Assembly: GCA_964458655.1 (NCBI GenBank)
Contig: CAYWJT010000008.1
Location: 1 to 60,692 of the forward strand
Direction of reading: 5' to 3'
DNA length: 60,692 nt
Origin: CAYWJT01 sp964458655
GTDB lineage: Bacteria; Acidobacteriota; Aminicenantia; Aminicenantales; Saccharicenantaceae
Part shown: positions 37,230 through 46,239 of the stretch, one piece after another
How the letters are laid out: each line of letters begins with the position of its first letter
Position numbering within the stretch: position 1 is the first letter of the stretch
The notes under the pieces: model-generated
What the model was told of the DNA's origin: nothing
Database searches by the model: none
The model's input: the letters and a program-made list of their open reading frames with translations, nothing else
Made by a program: the position numbers and the translations under genes

Positions 37230-37784
37230 ATGAGCGCTGTGGCCTTGCTAAGGATAGAACTCTATAAATTGATGTATGAAGTCGCTAGAGAGCATAGAGA
37301 TCTTGCGAAGCAGGCTTCTTCTCGCAAAGACATAAGAACGGAAATAAAAGAGTCAATGATTAGTATTCTGTTTTCGTACACTTGCTTAGAAGCTTACATA
37401 AATGCTTTGGGCAAAGATAGATTGGGCAGTGAGTGGAATGAAATTGAACATGACAAGCGAATATCATTAGAGTCGAAGCTGAAGCGAGTATCAAGTAGGC
37501 TTGCAACCCAGCAGATGGACAGTAGATGTAGCATATTCAGCAAAAAAGACCGGCTTCTTAAATCGTTACGGGAACTGACGGAAATAAGAAAACATTACCT
37601 TGTCCATTGGAACGCTGAATTCCGTAGGGCGGTTAATCATTCTGCAGAGGCCACCCATAAACTTAATTATGAAAAGGCTGAATGGGCATGTGACATAATT
37701 AAGCAGATAATGACAAAACTGAACTGTAAGATTAATAATCCAGATTCCCTTGAGTGGCTTGATGGGCAAATAATAAAGCCATAG
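37230..37784 (+). CDS. HEPN-like protein, candidate RNase
   Basis: 184 residues with AAGGAG 7 bases before the ATG. It is all-helical. ISILFSYTCLEAYINALGKD resembles the first helix pair of HEPN proteins of the RiboL-PSP/AbiV type, and LTEIRKHYLVHW carries an Arg120-x5-His126 motif, the Rx4-6H active site of HEPN RNases. Such proteins are toxins or effectors in toxin-antitoxin and abortive-infection systems; a usual MNT nucleotidyltransferase partner is not seen next to it. It is the last gene of the low-GC block before tRNA-His. Fold call by pattern. Confidence 0.65.
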   Translation: MSAVALLRIELYKLMYEVAREHRDLAKQASSRKDIRTEIKESMISILFSYTCLEAYINALGKDRLGSEWNEIEHDKRISLESKLKRVSSRLATQQMDSRCSIFSKKDRLLKSLRELTEIRKHYLVHWNAEFRRAVNHSAEATHKLNYEKAEWACDIIKQIMTKLNCKINNPDSLEWLDGQIIKP

Positions 37785-37888
37785 AAGCATATGCTCTAAA
37801 CTATCGATAGAGACTGCTTAGTTTAATAAATGCAATGTATTGATGAGCAGTATAATACGGCCGTTGCTGCAGGGGTTATTAGAGAAAG

Positions 37889-37965
37889 TGGGGTGAGTGA
37901 GGGGAATCGAACCCCCAACCACCGGATCCACAGTCCGGTGCTCTGACCGTTGAGCTACACTCACC
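37889..37965 (-). tRNA. tRNA-His (anticodon GTG)
   Basis: The minus-strand sequence has acceptor GTGAGTG / CACTCAC, the extra 5' G-1 opposite C73 that is diagnostic of tRNA-His, anticodon stem CCGGA / TCCGG with loop CTGTGGA, and T-arm GGTTCGATTCC. CCA is encoded at 37889-37891. The 3' end faces the low-GC block, the usual orientation for island insertion at a tRNA. Confidence 0.96.
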
Positions 37966-38094
37966 GCCCGTTGGGACACTGAATTTTCCCATGAGCGTGG
38001 CTTCTTGTCAATAAGACGGCGCAGGCTCGCGACTGATATATCATTGAGCCGGTTGAGTGAAACGGGATGATTGGTCCCTGCGGAAATACCGGAG

Positions 38095-38187
38095 AAACGG
38101 GGAACAGGTACCGACCCTGGAAAAAACGGAGGACAGGTACTGAAAACATTTCGGTCACGTCGGGTCGCAACCTCTCTCCCGTTTTTT
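38095..38187. repeat. REP-like dispersed repeat, two direct copies and an inverted half
   Basis: AAACGGGGAACAGGTACCG begins at 38095 and AAAAAACGGAGGACAGGTAC at 38121; an inverted, degenerate half (AACCTCTCTCCCGTTTTTT) lies at about 38169-38187. The first copy matches the one at 6243 in 21 of 22 positions. The element occupies the otherwise gene-free gap between tRNA-His and era (37966-38292). Confidence 0.65.
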
Positions 38188-38292
38188 CGAGCGGGACCGG
38201 TTGTCAACATGAGGGGAGCCGGACGTCTGCCGAAGCAAGCTCCGGTGGGCATTTGCCTGAGCCGGGACCGGCTGACCCCAGGCTTAGCAGGC

Positions 38293-39492
38293 CTACTGGC
38301 CTTCGATCAGGTCCAGCACATCCTCGGCGTCCCGCCACCTCTCGCGCACCCTGACGTGCAGGTCGAGGAAGACCTTGTGGCCCACGGACTGCTCGATCTC
38401 GCGCCGGGCCTCGATGCCGATGGTCTTGATGAGGTTGCCCTGCCGGCCGATGATGATCTTGCGGTGGTTGTCCTTTTCCACGAAGATCGAGGCCTTGACG
38501 ACCGTGACCGGCCGCGTCCGGCCGGGGTGCTTGCGGTCGGCCTCCTCCTTCCTTTCGATGGATTCGACGTAGACCGCGGTCGCGAACGGCAGCTCCTCGC
38601 TCACGTACTTGAGGATCTTCTCCCTGATGAGCTCGGCGAACAGGAACCGCTCGCTCTGCCGGCTTATGTCCGACTCGGACCAAAGGCTTTCACTCTCCGG
38701 CAGGCAGTCGTAGATGAGCCTTTCCAGCGCGTCGAGGTTGTCGCCTTTGAGCGCCGAGACCGGCACGATCTCCCTGAACGGCAGCAGGTCCTTGTAGCGG
38801 TCGATGATGGGCAGGACCTTGTCCTTGCGCACGATGTCGACCTTGTTGATGAGCAGGAACACGGGCGTCCGCACCTTCTTCAGCGTTTCGATGACGAACT
38901 CGTCGCCGTGGCCGAAGGACTGGGAGGCGTCGATGAGCAGGCAGATGAGGTCCGACGTCTCGAGCGCGGAGTGGACGAAGTTCATCATCCGCCTGTTGAG
39001 GGCGTGCAGGGGCTTGTGGATGCCCGGGTTGTCCACGAAGATGATCTGCCCCCTCTCGGTCGTCTTGACGCCGAGGATGCTGATGCGGGTGGTCTGGGGC
39101 TTGTCCGAGACGATGGACACCTTCCGGCCGAGCATGGAGTTGAGGAGGGTAGATTTCCCGGTGTTCGGCCGGCCGACCAGGGCGACGTAGCCCGTCCTGT
39201 ATTTCCTGACAGCGGGCGACGGCGCGGGCCCTGCCGCCGTGGTTTCCGCCGGCCGTGAGGCGGCCGCGGCTTCCGGCCCCATCCCCGGCACGGCAGCAGT
39301 CGCGGTCGCGGCCTTTGCCGTTGCCGCAGCCTCTGGCTCGGGCCTGGGCGCAGCCGCCGCCCCCGGCCCTTGCCCCTTCCTCGTCCGCTTCCGGACGACG
39401 CCGGCCGCCTTCGCGGCCCTCCCTTTCTTAGCCGACGGCCTTTTTTCTGGGCCTTTGTCGGCGGTCTTTCGCGTGCCGGTTCTTTTCGCCAT
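38293..39492 (-). CDS. era: Era, ribosome-assembly GTPase, with basic N-terminal extension
   Basis: 399 residues, about 95 more than usual. The GTPase domain has G1 GRPNTGKST (residues 107-115), G3 DNPG, and G4 NKVD; a C-terminal KH domain (FVEKDNHRKIIIGRQGNLIK) binds 16S rRNA. Era helps mature the 30S subunit. The first 95 residues are low-complexity, rich in Lys and Arg at first (RTGTRKTADKGPEKRPSAKK) and then in Ala and Pro, like histone-H1-type tails. The ATG at 39492 has a fair ribosome-binding site; an internal ATG at residue 71 would remove most of the extension. It is the last gene of the phoH-pgpH-ybeY-corC-era block. Confidence 0.95.
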   Translation of the reverse strand: MAKRTGTRKTADKGPEKRPSAKKGRAAKAAGVVRKRTRKGQGPGAAAAPRPEPEAAATAKAATATAAVPGMGPEAAAASRPAETTAAGPAPSPAVRKYRTGYVALVGRPNTGKSTLLNSMLGRKVSIVSDKPQTTRISILGVKTTERGQIIFVDNPGIHKPLHALNRRMMNFVHSALETSDLICLLIDASQSFGHGDEFVIETLKKVRTPVFLLINKVDIVRKDKVLPIIDRYKDLLPFREIVPVSALKGDNLDALERLIYDCLPESESLWSESDISRQSERFLFAELIREKILKYVSEELPFATAVYVESIERKEEADRKHPGRTRPVTVVKASIFVEKDNHRKIIIGRQGNLIKTIGIEARREIEQSVGHKVFLDLHVRVRERWRDAEDVLDLIEGQ

Positions 39493-39517
39493 GTTTCCCC
39501 CTGGGTCAGCCGATGTC

Positions 39518-40744
39518 TCAGGCGCGCCTGACCCTGAGCTTCTTGATGGTCTTCTGGTCGGCGTCGACGATGTCGAAGGTCAGGCCGCGGATGTTGACCT
39601 TCTCGCCCTTCTCCGGGAAGCGGCCGAGATGTCCGGTCACGAGGCCTCCGGCCGTGATGAAGTCGTCCTCGGCCAGGTCCAGGTCGAACAGCTCCTCGAG
39701 TTCCTCGACTTCCGTCGAGCCGGAGATGATGAAGTCGCCGGGCGCGTTCTCGACGATTTGGGCCTCCTCGGTGTCGTACTCGTCCTGGATCTCGCCGACG
39801 ATCTCCTCGATGACGTCCTCGAGGGTCACCAGCCCGGAAACGCCGCCGTGCTCGTCCACGACGATGGCCATCTTCTGGCTCGCCCTCTGGAACTCCTTGA
39901 GCAGCCGCGAAACCGGCATCATCTCGGGGACGAAGATGGCCGGCCGGACCAGCGCTAATATCGGCTGGCCCTTGTGCTTTTCGTCGGCGTACTCGAGCAG
40001 GTCCTTGGCCATCACGACGCCCTCTATGTTGTCGAGCCGGCCGCGGTAGACCGGGATGCGCGAGTACTTCTCCCGGATGATGAGGTCCTTGAGCTCGTCG
40101 ATGGTCGCCTCCTTGCGGACGCAGACCATGTTCACGCGCGGCGTCATGATCTCCCGCACGAACAGGTCGCCGAACTCGACGACGCTCCTGAGCAGCTCGT
40201 CCTCGCCCTTGTCGATTATGCCTTCCTCGGTGGCCTCGTCGATGAAGGTCTCGATCTCCTCGTCGGTCGTCTCCCGGTCCGCCTCCTTCTCCTCCCGGAG
40301 CTCCTCGCGCCTCGTCAGCATGCCGGCGAAACGGGCCACGGGAGCGGCTACGACGTCAACGAGCGGCAGCGCCGGCAGCAGAAGCCTGACCAGCCGGTCC
40401 TTGGCCGCGAAGGTGATGAGCCTGGGCAGGAAGTCGAAAACGACGACGTAGATCGCGAGCGCCAGCAGGAAGTGCCAGAGGGGGTAGAAGCCGAGGCCGG
40501 GGAAGAGCAGGAAGAGGAAGACGACGAAGGCCAACAGGAAGACGACCCTGACGAACTCCACGGCGATGCGGAACTCGTCGAAGCGGTCCACGACGCGCGA
40601 GCGGACTTCCTTTTTCTCCTTCTCGAGCGCCCGGCTGAGCGAGATGCGAGAGTAGGAATTGAGCACGACGTGCAGGAGCGAAAGCAGGAAGCAGCCTGTC
40701 GAGGCCAGGAGGAAGGCCGCCCATTTGACCGTTTCGAGGCTCAT
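39518..40744 (-). CDS. HlyC/CorC-family CBS-domain membrane protein
   Basis: 408 residues. Three or four N-terminal membrane helices (DUF21/CNNM-like, about residues 1-150) are followed by a CBS pair (about 195-325, with the hallmark VREIMTPRVNMVCVRK and IAIV-type VVDEHGGVSGLVTLEDVIEE) and a C-terminal CorC_HlyC domain (about 335-405). Members have been linked to magnesium or cobalt efflux and to cyclic-nucleotide sensing. The stop codon side abuts era (25-base gap) and the start overlaps ybeY by 4 bases, as in many genomes. Confidence 0.92.
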   Translation of the reverse strand: MSLETVKWAAFLLASTGCFLLSLLHVVLNSYSRISLSRALEKEKKEVRSRVVDRFDEFRIAVEFVRVVFLLAFVVFLFLLFPGLGFYPLWHFLLALAIYVVVFDFLPRLITFAAKDRLVRLLLPALPLVDVVAAPVARFAGMLTRREELREEKEADRETTDEEIETFIDEATEEGIIDKGEDELLRSVVEFGDLFVREIMTPRVNMVCVRKEATIDELKDLIIREKYSRIPVYRGRLDNIEGVVMAKDLLEYADEKHKGQPILALVRPAIFVPEMMPVSRLLKEFQRASQKMAIVVDEHGGVSGLVTLEDVIEEIVGEIQDEYDTEEAQIVENAPGDFIISGSTEVEELEELFDLDLAEDDFITAGGLVTGHLGRFPEKGEKVNIRGLTFDIVDADQKTIKKLRVRRA

Positions 40745-41151
40745 CTGAGACAGCTCTCCATCAGGACGCTTTCCTTCTGTTCCATCTCACGGCCGTGGTC
40801 GTAGCCGAGAAGGTGTAGGAAGCCGTGCACGGCCAGGAAGATGAGCTCGTGCTCCAGGCTGCGGCCCTTCTGCCGGGCCTGCCTGAAGGCGACCGGCACT
40901 GCGATGATTATATCCCCGAGGTAGAGTTCGCCGTCGGCGGCCCGCTGGCCCAGGGGAAAGCTCAGGACGTCGGTAGCCTTGTCCTGTTTCCGGAACTTCC
41001 TGTTCAGGGTCCTGACGGCCGCGGTCCCGCAGAGCACGAGCGTCACGACGCCTTCATCCGCTCCGCAGCGCGCCTGAACTTGCTCCAGGACGCGTTTCAG
41101 CCTGCCGGCCCGGACGGCGTGCTTCCTCTGACGGTTGATGACCTCAACCAT
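40741..41151 (-). CDS. ybeY: YbeY endoribonuclease
   Basis: 136 residues from an ATG at 41151 with GGAAGGG upstream; a longer frame from 41226 lies inside pgpH. The zinc motif HGFLHLLGYDH (about 109-119, HxxxHxxxxxH) is intact. YbeY matures the 3' end of 16S rRNA and takes part in ribosome quality control. It overlaps the end of pgpH by 8 bases and corC by 4, so the genes are translated together. Confidence 0.95.
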   Translation of the reverse strand: MVEVINRQRKHAVRAGRLKRVLEQVQARCGADEGVVTLVLCGTAAVRTLNRKFRKQDKATDVLSFPLGQRAADGELYLGDIIIAVPVAFRQARQKGRSLEHELIFLAVHGFLHLLGYDHGREMEQKESVLMESCLR

Positions 41152-43603
41152 CGCCCTTCCCCTCGTCGGTCTTCGGCGCGGGAGCCTTCCCGGGCTCCGC
41201 CTCTTCACGGGCGTCGGCGGCCGCATCCTCTTCCGCCTCAGGTTCCGTTTCCGTCTCAGTTTCTTCCTGCCGAGCGGCCGGGTTCATCGCCGCCCGGCGC
41301 TCGAATTGGAACTCCTGGTACTTCAGCCGCGGGTGGTAGATGGCGAAGAGCGTGTTCAGGAACGACAGCGCCACATGGCGCAGCTCGCGCAGCGATATGT
41401 CGCAGTCGTCGAGCTGGCCGTCATGGAGGTAGGTGTTGAAGATGTCCGTGATGACCCTTTTCAGGTTGGCCTTGGAGGGCAGTTTCAGGCTGCGCGAGGC
41501 GGCCTCGACCGAGTCGGCCAGCAGCACGATGGCCGCCTCCTTAGTCCGCGGCGGCGGGCCGGGGTAGCGGTAGGTCTCTTCGCCGACCTTTTCATGCTCC
41601 GGGTCGGAGGCCTGCTTGGCCTTGAAGTAGAAATAGCGGACGAGGGAGTTGCCGTGGTGCTGCTCGATTATCTCCCGGACCGGCCTGGGCAGCTTGAGCT
41701 TGCGGGCCATCTCCAGGCCTTCTTTGACGTGATTGATGATGACCAAGGTGCTCATCGAGGGCTTGAGGTCCTTGTGCAGGTCCTCGGCCCGTTCCTGGTT
41801 CTCGATGAAGTATTCCGGCATCTTCAACTTGCCGATGTCGTGGTACATGGCCCCGGCCTTGACCAGCCGGGCGTCCAGGCCGAGCTCCTCGGCGGCCTTC
41901 TCGGCCAGCGTGGCCACGACTATCGAATGGTGGTAGCTGCCAGGAGCCTCGAGCGACATCTGCCTCAGGATGGGCAGCTCGGAGTCGGTGAGCTCCATGA
42001 GCTTGGAGGCCGTGATGAAGCCGAAGGCGTTCTCGACGACCGGCAGGAACAGGAAGGCCAGAGCGCCGGCGATGACGCCTCCGAAAAAGCCCATCAGTAT
42101 CTCGACGGCCGTCGCGGCCGGGTTGAAACCGCCTTCGATCAGATGGTAGCTGATCAGGAAGAGCGCGCTGGCCGCCGGGATGAACAGGAAGCCCGTCCTC
42201 AGGACGGCCGCCCGGTAGCGGCGCCTGAAGCGCCTGACCCCGTAGAAGGCCGCGAGCCCTCCCACGAAGGCGAAGATCATGATGTTCAGGTCGCCGCCGA
42301 TCAGCAGGCCTGCCGCCAGGCTGTTGAACACGACGAAGACCAGGGCCATGGCGTCCGGGGCTATGGAAGCGAAGACCAGGCTGCCGACCTGGAAAGGTAT
42401 GGCGTAATAGTAGATGCCCGGGTCCGACAGCGGGAAGAGGCTGCTCGAAGCGGCGATCAGGCCGCCCAAGGCCAGGAAAACCTTGTAAACGGCCAGGCTG
42501 GCCACGAGCAGGGTCCCGGTCATCCGGAAGTTGTTCTCGGCCAGGTCTTTCTTGTAGGCGAAGTTGAGGTAATAGAGCAGGGCCGAGAGAAGCAGCAGGT
42601 AGAGGATGAGCGTGCCGATGAAGTCCGGCACCCAGCTCGACCTCCTTTGCAGGCGCTCGTTGTAAAGGCCGATGACCTTCTCGGCCTCCTCACCGACCTC
42701 GTCGCCCTTGCGCACGATGACCCGGCCCTTCTTGACGGTCCGGGTGACTGTCCCGACCGAGCCGCGGGCGAGGGCCCGTCTGCGGTCCGTCTCGATCTTG
42801 TTGTAGGTCGTGTTGGGCGTGATCAGGATGGAGGCCAGGTTCTTGAGCGCTGTCCTGGCCCGCTGGCTTAGCTCGACTTGGTCGAGCTCGATGCTCGCGG
42901 CCGTCTCGCTCTCCCTGAGGTCGAGCAGCCTGTCCAGGCGGACCTTCCTTTCGATGGCCCGTTCCCGCAGGTCGACGAGGACCAGGCCCTTCTCCTCCTC
43001 GCCGTGGGCGAGCAGGCTTTTGGAGAGGATGACGCCGTTCCTGAAGACCTTGGACAGGACGGCCACCAGGGTGTCCTCAAGGCTCGCCGGGAACTTGAGC
43101 CTTATCAGGACGGCTATGTCCCCGCGGTCGAGGTCGAGGCCGAGCTTCTCCCGGAAAAGCCGCGCCAGCGGCTCGGGGTCCTGCGAGGCCGGGTTATGCT
43201 GCGCCCATTCCCGGCCGAGGGAGAACATCTGCCGGACCTTGTCCTCGGTGTTGGCGAAGACGTTCGGGTCATAGTTGTAGACCGGGACGACGGCGGCTTC
43301 GGCCTCGTCCCTGCGGAGTTCGGTCGCCTCCCGCTCTTCGATGAGGAGGTCGAAGGGCGCGATGATGTCCCGGGCCGCGATCTCGCCCTTCTTCACCTGC
43401 GCCAGGCTTCCGGAGGGCTTGTAGGAGTGGAAGAGCGCGATAACTACCGCCGCCAAAACCATGAAGGTCCAGGGGCTGCCGATGACCCGCGCCGGGAGCG
43501 AGGCCGGCTTCTCAGGTTCCTGGCGCGGGCCGCCGTTGCGGCCGGCGGTCCCGAGCTGGGCCCGTTTGAAGAGCTTGATGTTCTTGAACCCGATGATGCT
43601 CAT
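41144..43603 (-). CDS. pgpH: PgpH-like 7TMR-HD membrane phosphohydrolase
   Basis: 819 residues. A first membrane helix (about 44-62) is followed by a large extracytoplasmic 7TMR-HDED domain (VKKGEIAARDIIAPFDLLIE), then seven membrane helices (about 330-560) and a cytoplasmic HD domain with AGAMYHDIGKLKMPEYF and EQHHGNSLVRYFYF. In Firmicutes PgpH hydrolyses cyclic di-AMP; elsewhere the substrate is less certain. The tail from about residue 775 is acidic and Glu-rich and looks disordered. It lies between phoH (6-base gap) and ybeY (overlap), a conserved order. Confidence 0.93.
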   Translation of the reverse strand: MSIIGFKNIKLFKRAQLGTAGRNGGPRQEPEKPASLPARVIGSPWTFMVLAAVVIALFHSYKPSGSLAQVKKGEIAARDIIAPFDLLIEEREATELRRDEAEAAVVPVYNYDPNVFANTEDKVRQMFSLGREWAQHNPASQDPEPLARLFREKLGLDLDRGDIAVLIRLKFPASLEDTLVAVLSKVFRNGVILSKSLLAHGEEEKGLVLVDLRERAIERKVRLDRLLDLRESETAASIELDQVELSQRARTALKNLASILITPNTTYNKIETDRRRALARGSVGTVTRTVKKGRVIVRKGDEVGEEAEKVIGLYNERLQRRSSWVPDFIGTLILYLLLLSALLYYLNFAYKKDLAENNFRMTGTLLVASLAVYKVFLALGGLIAASSSLFPLSDPGIYYYAIPFQVGSLVFASIAPDAMALVFVVFNSLAAGLLIGGDLNIMIFAFVGGLAAFYGVRRFRRRYRAAVLRTGFLFIPAASALFLISYHLIEGGFNPAATAVEILMGFFGGVIAGALAFLFLPVVENAFGFITASKLMELTDSELPILRQMSLEAPGSYHHSIVVATLAEKAAEELGLDARLVKAGAMYHDIGKLKMPEYFIENQERAEDLHKDLKPSMSTLVIINHVKEGLEMARKLKLPRPVREIIEQHHGNSLVRYFYFKAKQASDPEHEKVGEETYRYPGPPPRTKEAAIVLLADSVEAASRSLKLPSKANLKRVITDIFNTYLHDGQLDDCDISLRELRHVALSFLNTLFAIYHPRLKYQEFQFERRAAMNPAARQEETETETEPEAEEDAAADAREEAEPGKAPAPKTDEGKGDG

Positions 43604-43609
43604 GGCGGC

Positions 43610-44557
<948 letters not shown>

Positions 44558-44799
44558 TTTATCAGGGGCGGTCAGGGAAGCGGTCTTCGCTTTCGCTCAT
44601 GGGCGGGATAGTGCTTTTTTCGGTCCTTTTTCCTGTCCTGTCTAGAGGGTCCGGTCTCTGGAGTAAGGATATAATGCCCGAGCCGGGCGGCGATGTCAAG
44701 TGGCCCGGGTCAGCGCCGGGTTGCAAAAAAAGGCCGCCTGGTATATAAAATCAATCCGGCCCTGGGGCGAACCGCCCCTGAGGCCGGCAAGGAGCCGTG

Positions 44800-45015
44800 A
44801 TGGAGAAGGAATTCACCGAGATCTCGATCCCGACCTCCCTCTACAGGAAGATCGAGGAATTCATCAAAGGCACGGAATACGGGTCGGTTTCGAGCTTCGC
44901 GGCCAGGGTCCTGCGGGAAAGCCTGGCCAAAGAGCAGCCAGAGGCGGGAGCTTTCAGCAAGGAAGAGGAAGAGAAGGTCAAGGAGAAGCTCAAAGCCCTC
45001 GGCTACATCGATTGA
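44800..45015 (+). CDS. small ribbon-helix-helix-like protein before sat
   Basis: 71 residues. The ATG at 44800 is chosen over the GTG at 44797 because AAGGAG has the right spacing to it. FTEISIPTSLYRKIEEFIKG followed by SVSSFAARVLRESL fits a CopG/ribbon-helix-helix fold (strand, helix, helix). The tail, EEEEKVKEKLKALGYID, is charged and ends in LKALGYI, a sequence I recall at the C-termini of many acidobacterial sulfatase-like proteins. It is the first gene of the sulfate-activation operon, 52 bases before sat, and may regulate it or bind an enzyme in it; neither is shown. Confidence 0.75.
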   Translation: MEKEFTEISIPTSLYRKIEEFIKGTEYGSVSSFAARVLRESLAKEQPEAGAFSKEEEEKVKEKLKALGYID

Positions 45016-45067
45016 CCCGGCCGAGCCTGTTCAGCGCCGGGATAACCGGATCCGAAGGAGCGCCTGC

Positions 45068-46216
45068 ATGATACAACCGCACGGCGGGAGGCTGGTCGAA
45101 AGAATCCTCCCGGAAGGACGGAAAAAGGACATACTAAAGAGCCGGGATGCAATGCCCAAGCTGGTCATCGACGCCGAGCTCGTTTCCGACGTCGAGAACC
45201 TGGCCACAGGTGTCTACAGCCCCCTGGAGGGGTTCCTCGGGGAGGCCGATTTCCTCCACGTGGTCGAAAAGATGAGGCTCAGGAACGACCTGCCTTGGAC
45301 CATCCCTATAGTCCTCGACGTGGACGAGGGGACGGCGGCCGGCCTCAAGCCCGGCTCGCAGGTGCTGCTCGAGAGCGGCGACGGCCGGCCGGTCGCGCTG
45401 CTCAACCTCGAGGAGAAGTACCGCTTCGACAAGAAGCGGACCGCGGAGCTCGTTTACGGGACCGGCGACCCCGGCCACCCGGGCGTGGCCTCGACCCTGG
45501 CCATGAAGGATGTCCTGCTCGCGGGCGCGGTCGACCTCGTCGAGCCGGTGCCGACCTCGTTCGACCGTTACAAGCTGACGCCCAAGGAAACGCGGGTCCT
45601 GTTCAAGGAAAAGGGCTGGCGGACGGTCGTCGGCTTCCAGACCAGGAACACCCCCCACATCGGCCACGAATACGTCCAGAAGGCCGCCCTCACCTTCATG
45701 GACGGCATCTTCATCAACCCGGTCATAGGCAAGAAGAAGAAAGGCGACTTCAAGGACGAGGTCATCATCGCCTCCTACGAGGAGCTCATCAGGCATTACT
45801 ACCTTAAGGAGAGGGCCGTCCTGGCCATCCTGCAGATGGAGATGCGCTACGCCGGGCCGCGCGAGGCCATCCATCACGCCATCGTCAGGAAGAATTTCGG
45901 CTGCACCCACATCATCATCGGCCGCGACCACGCCGGCGTCGGCAGCTACTATCACCCCTACGCCGCCCAGGACATCTTCCAGGAGTTTCCGGACCTGGGC
46001 ATAGCGCCCCTGTTCTTCAAGTCCTTCTACTTCTGCCGGAAGTGCGGGGCGGTGGTCAACGAGAAGATCTGTCCGCATCCCGCCTCCGAGCACGTCCAGT
46101 TCAGCGGGACCAAGATCCGGGACATGCTGGTGAGCGGCCGGGTGCCGCCGGCCGAGCTGATGCGGCCCGAGGTGGCCGAGGTCATCATGAAGTTCCCCGA
46201 GCCGTTCAACGACTGA
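45068..46216 (+). CDS. sat: sulfate adenylyltransferase (ATP sulfurylase)
   Basis: 382 residues with GAAGGAG upstream. It makes adenosine 5'-phosphosulfate (APS) from sulfate and ATP. The active-site motifs are present: VVGFQTRNTPHIGHEYVQ (the QxRN and HxxH parts) and IIIGRDHAGVG. A zinc-binding pair of CxxC-like sites (FCRKCGAV and CPHPASEH) is typical of the bacterial/archaeal Sat form. It is the homomeric Sat, not CysDN. The next genes encode a phosphodiesterase and APS kinase, so the APS is probably turned into PAPS and not reduced; no APS or PAPS reductase is in the window. Confidence 0.96.
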   Translation: MIQPHGGRLVERILPEGRKKDILKSRDAMPKLVIDAELVSDVENLATGVYSPLEGFLGEADFLHVVEKMRLRNDLPWTIPIVLDVDEGTAAGLKPGSQVLLESGDGRPVALLNLEEKYRFDKKRTAELVYGTGDPGHPGVASTLAMKDVLLAGAVDLVEPVPTSFDRYKLTPKETRVLFKEKGWRTVVGFQTRNTPHIGHEYVQKAALTFMDGIFINPVIGKKKKGDFKDEVIIASYEELIRHYYLKERAVLAILQMEMRYAGPREAIHHAIVRKNFGCTHIIIGRDHAGVGSYYHPYAAQDIFQEFPDLGIAPLFFKSFYFCRKCGAVVNEKICPHPASEHVQFSGTKIRDMLVSGRVPPAELMRPEVAEVIMKFPEPFND

Positions 46217-46239
46217 GGGCCGGAGCAGGGGAGAGCGAC

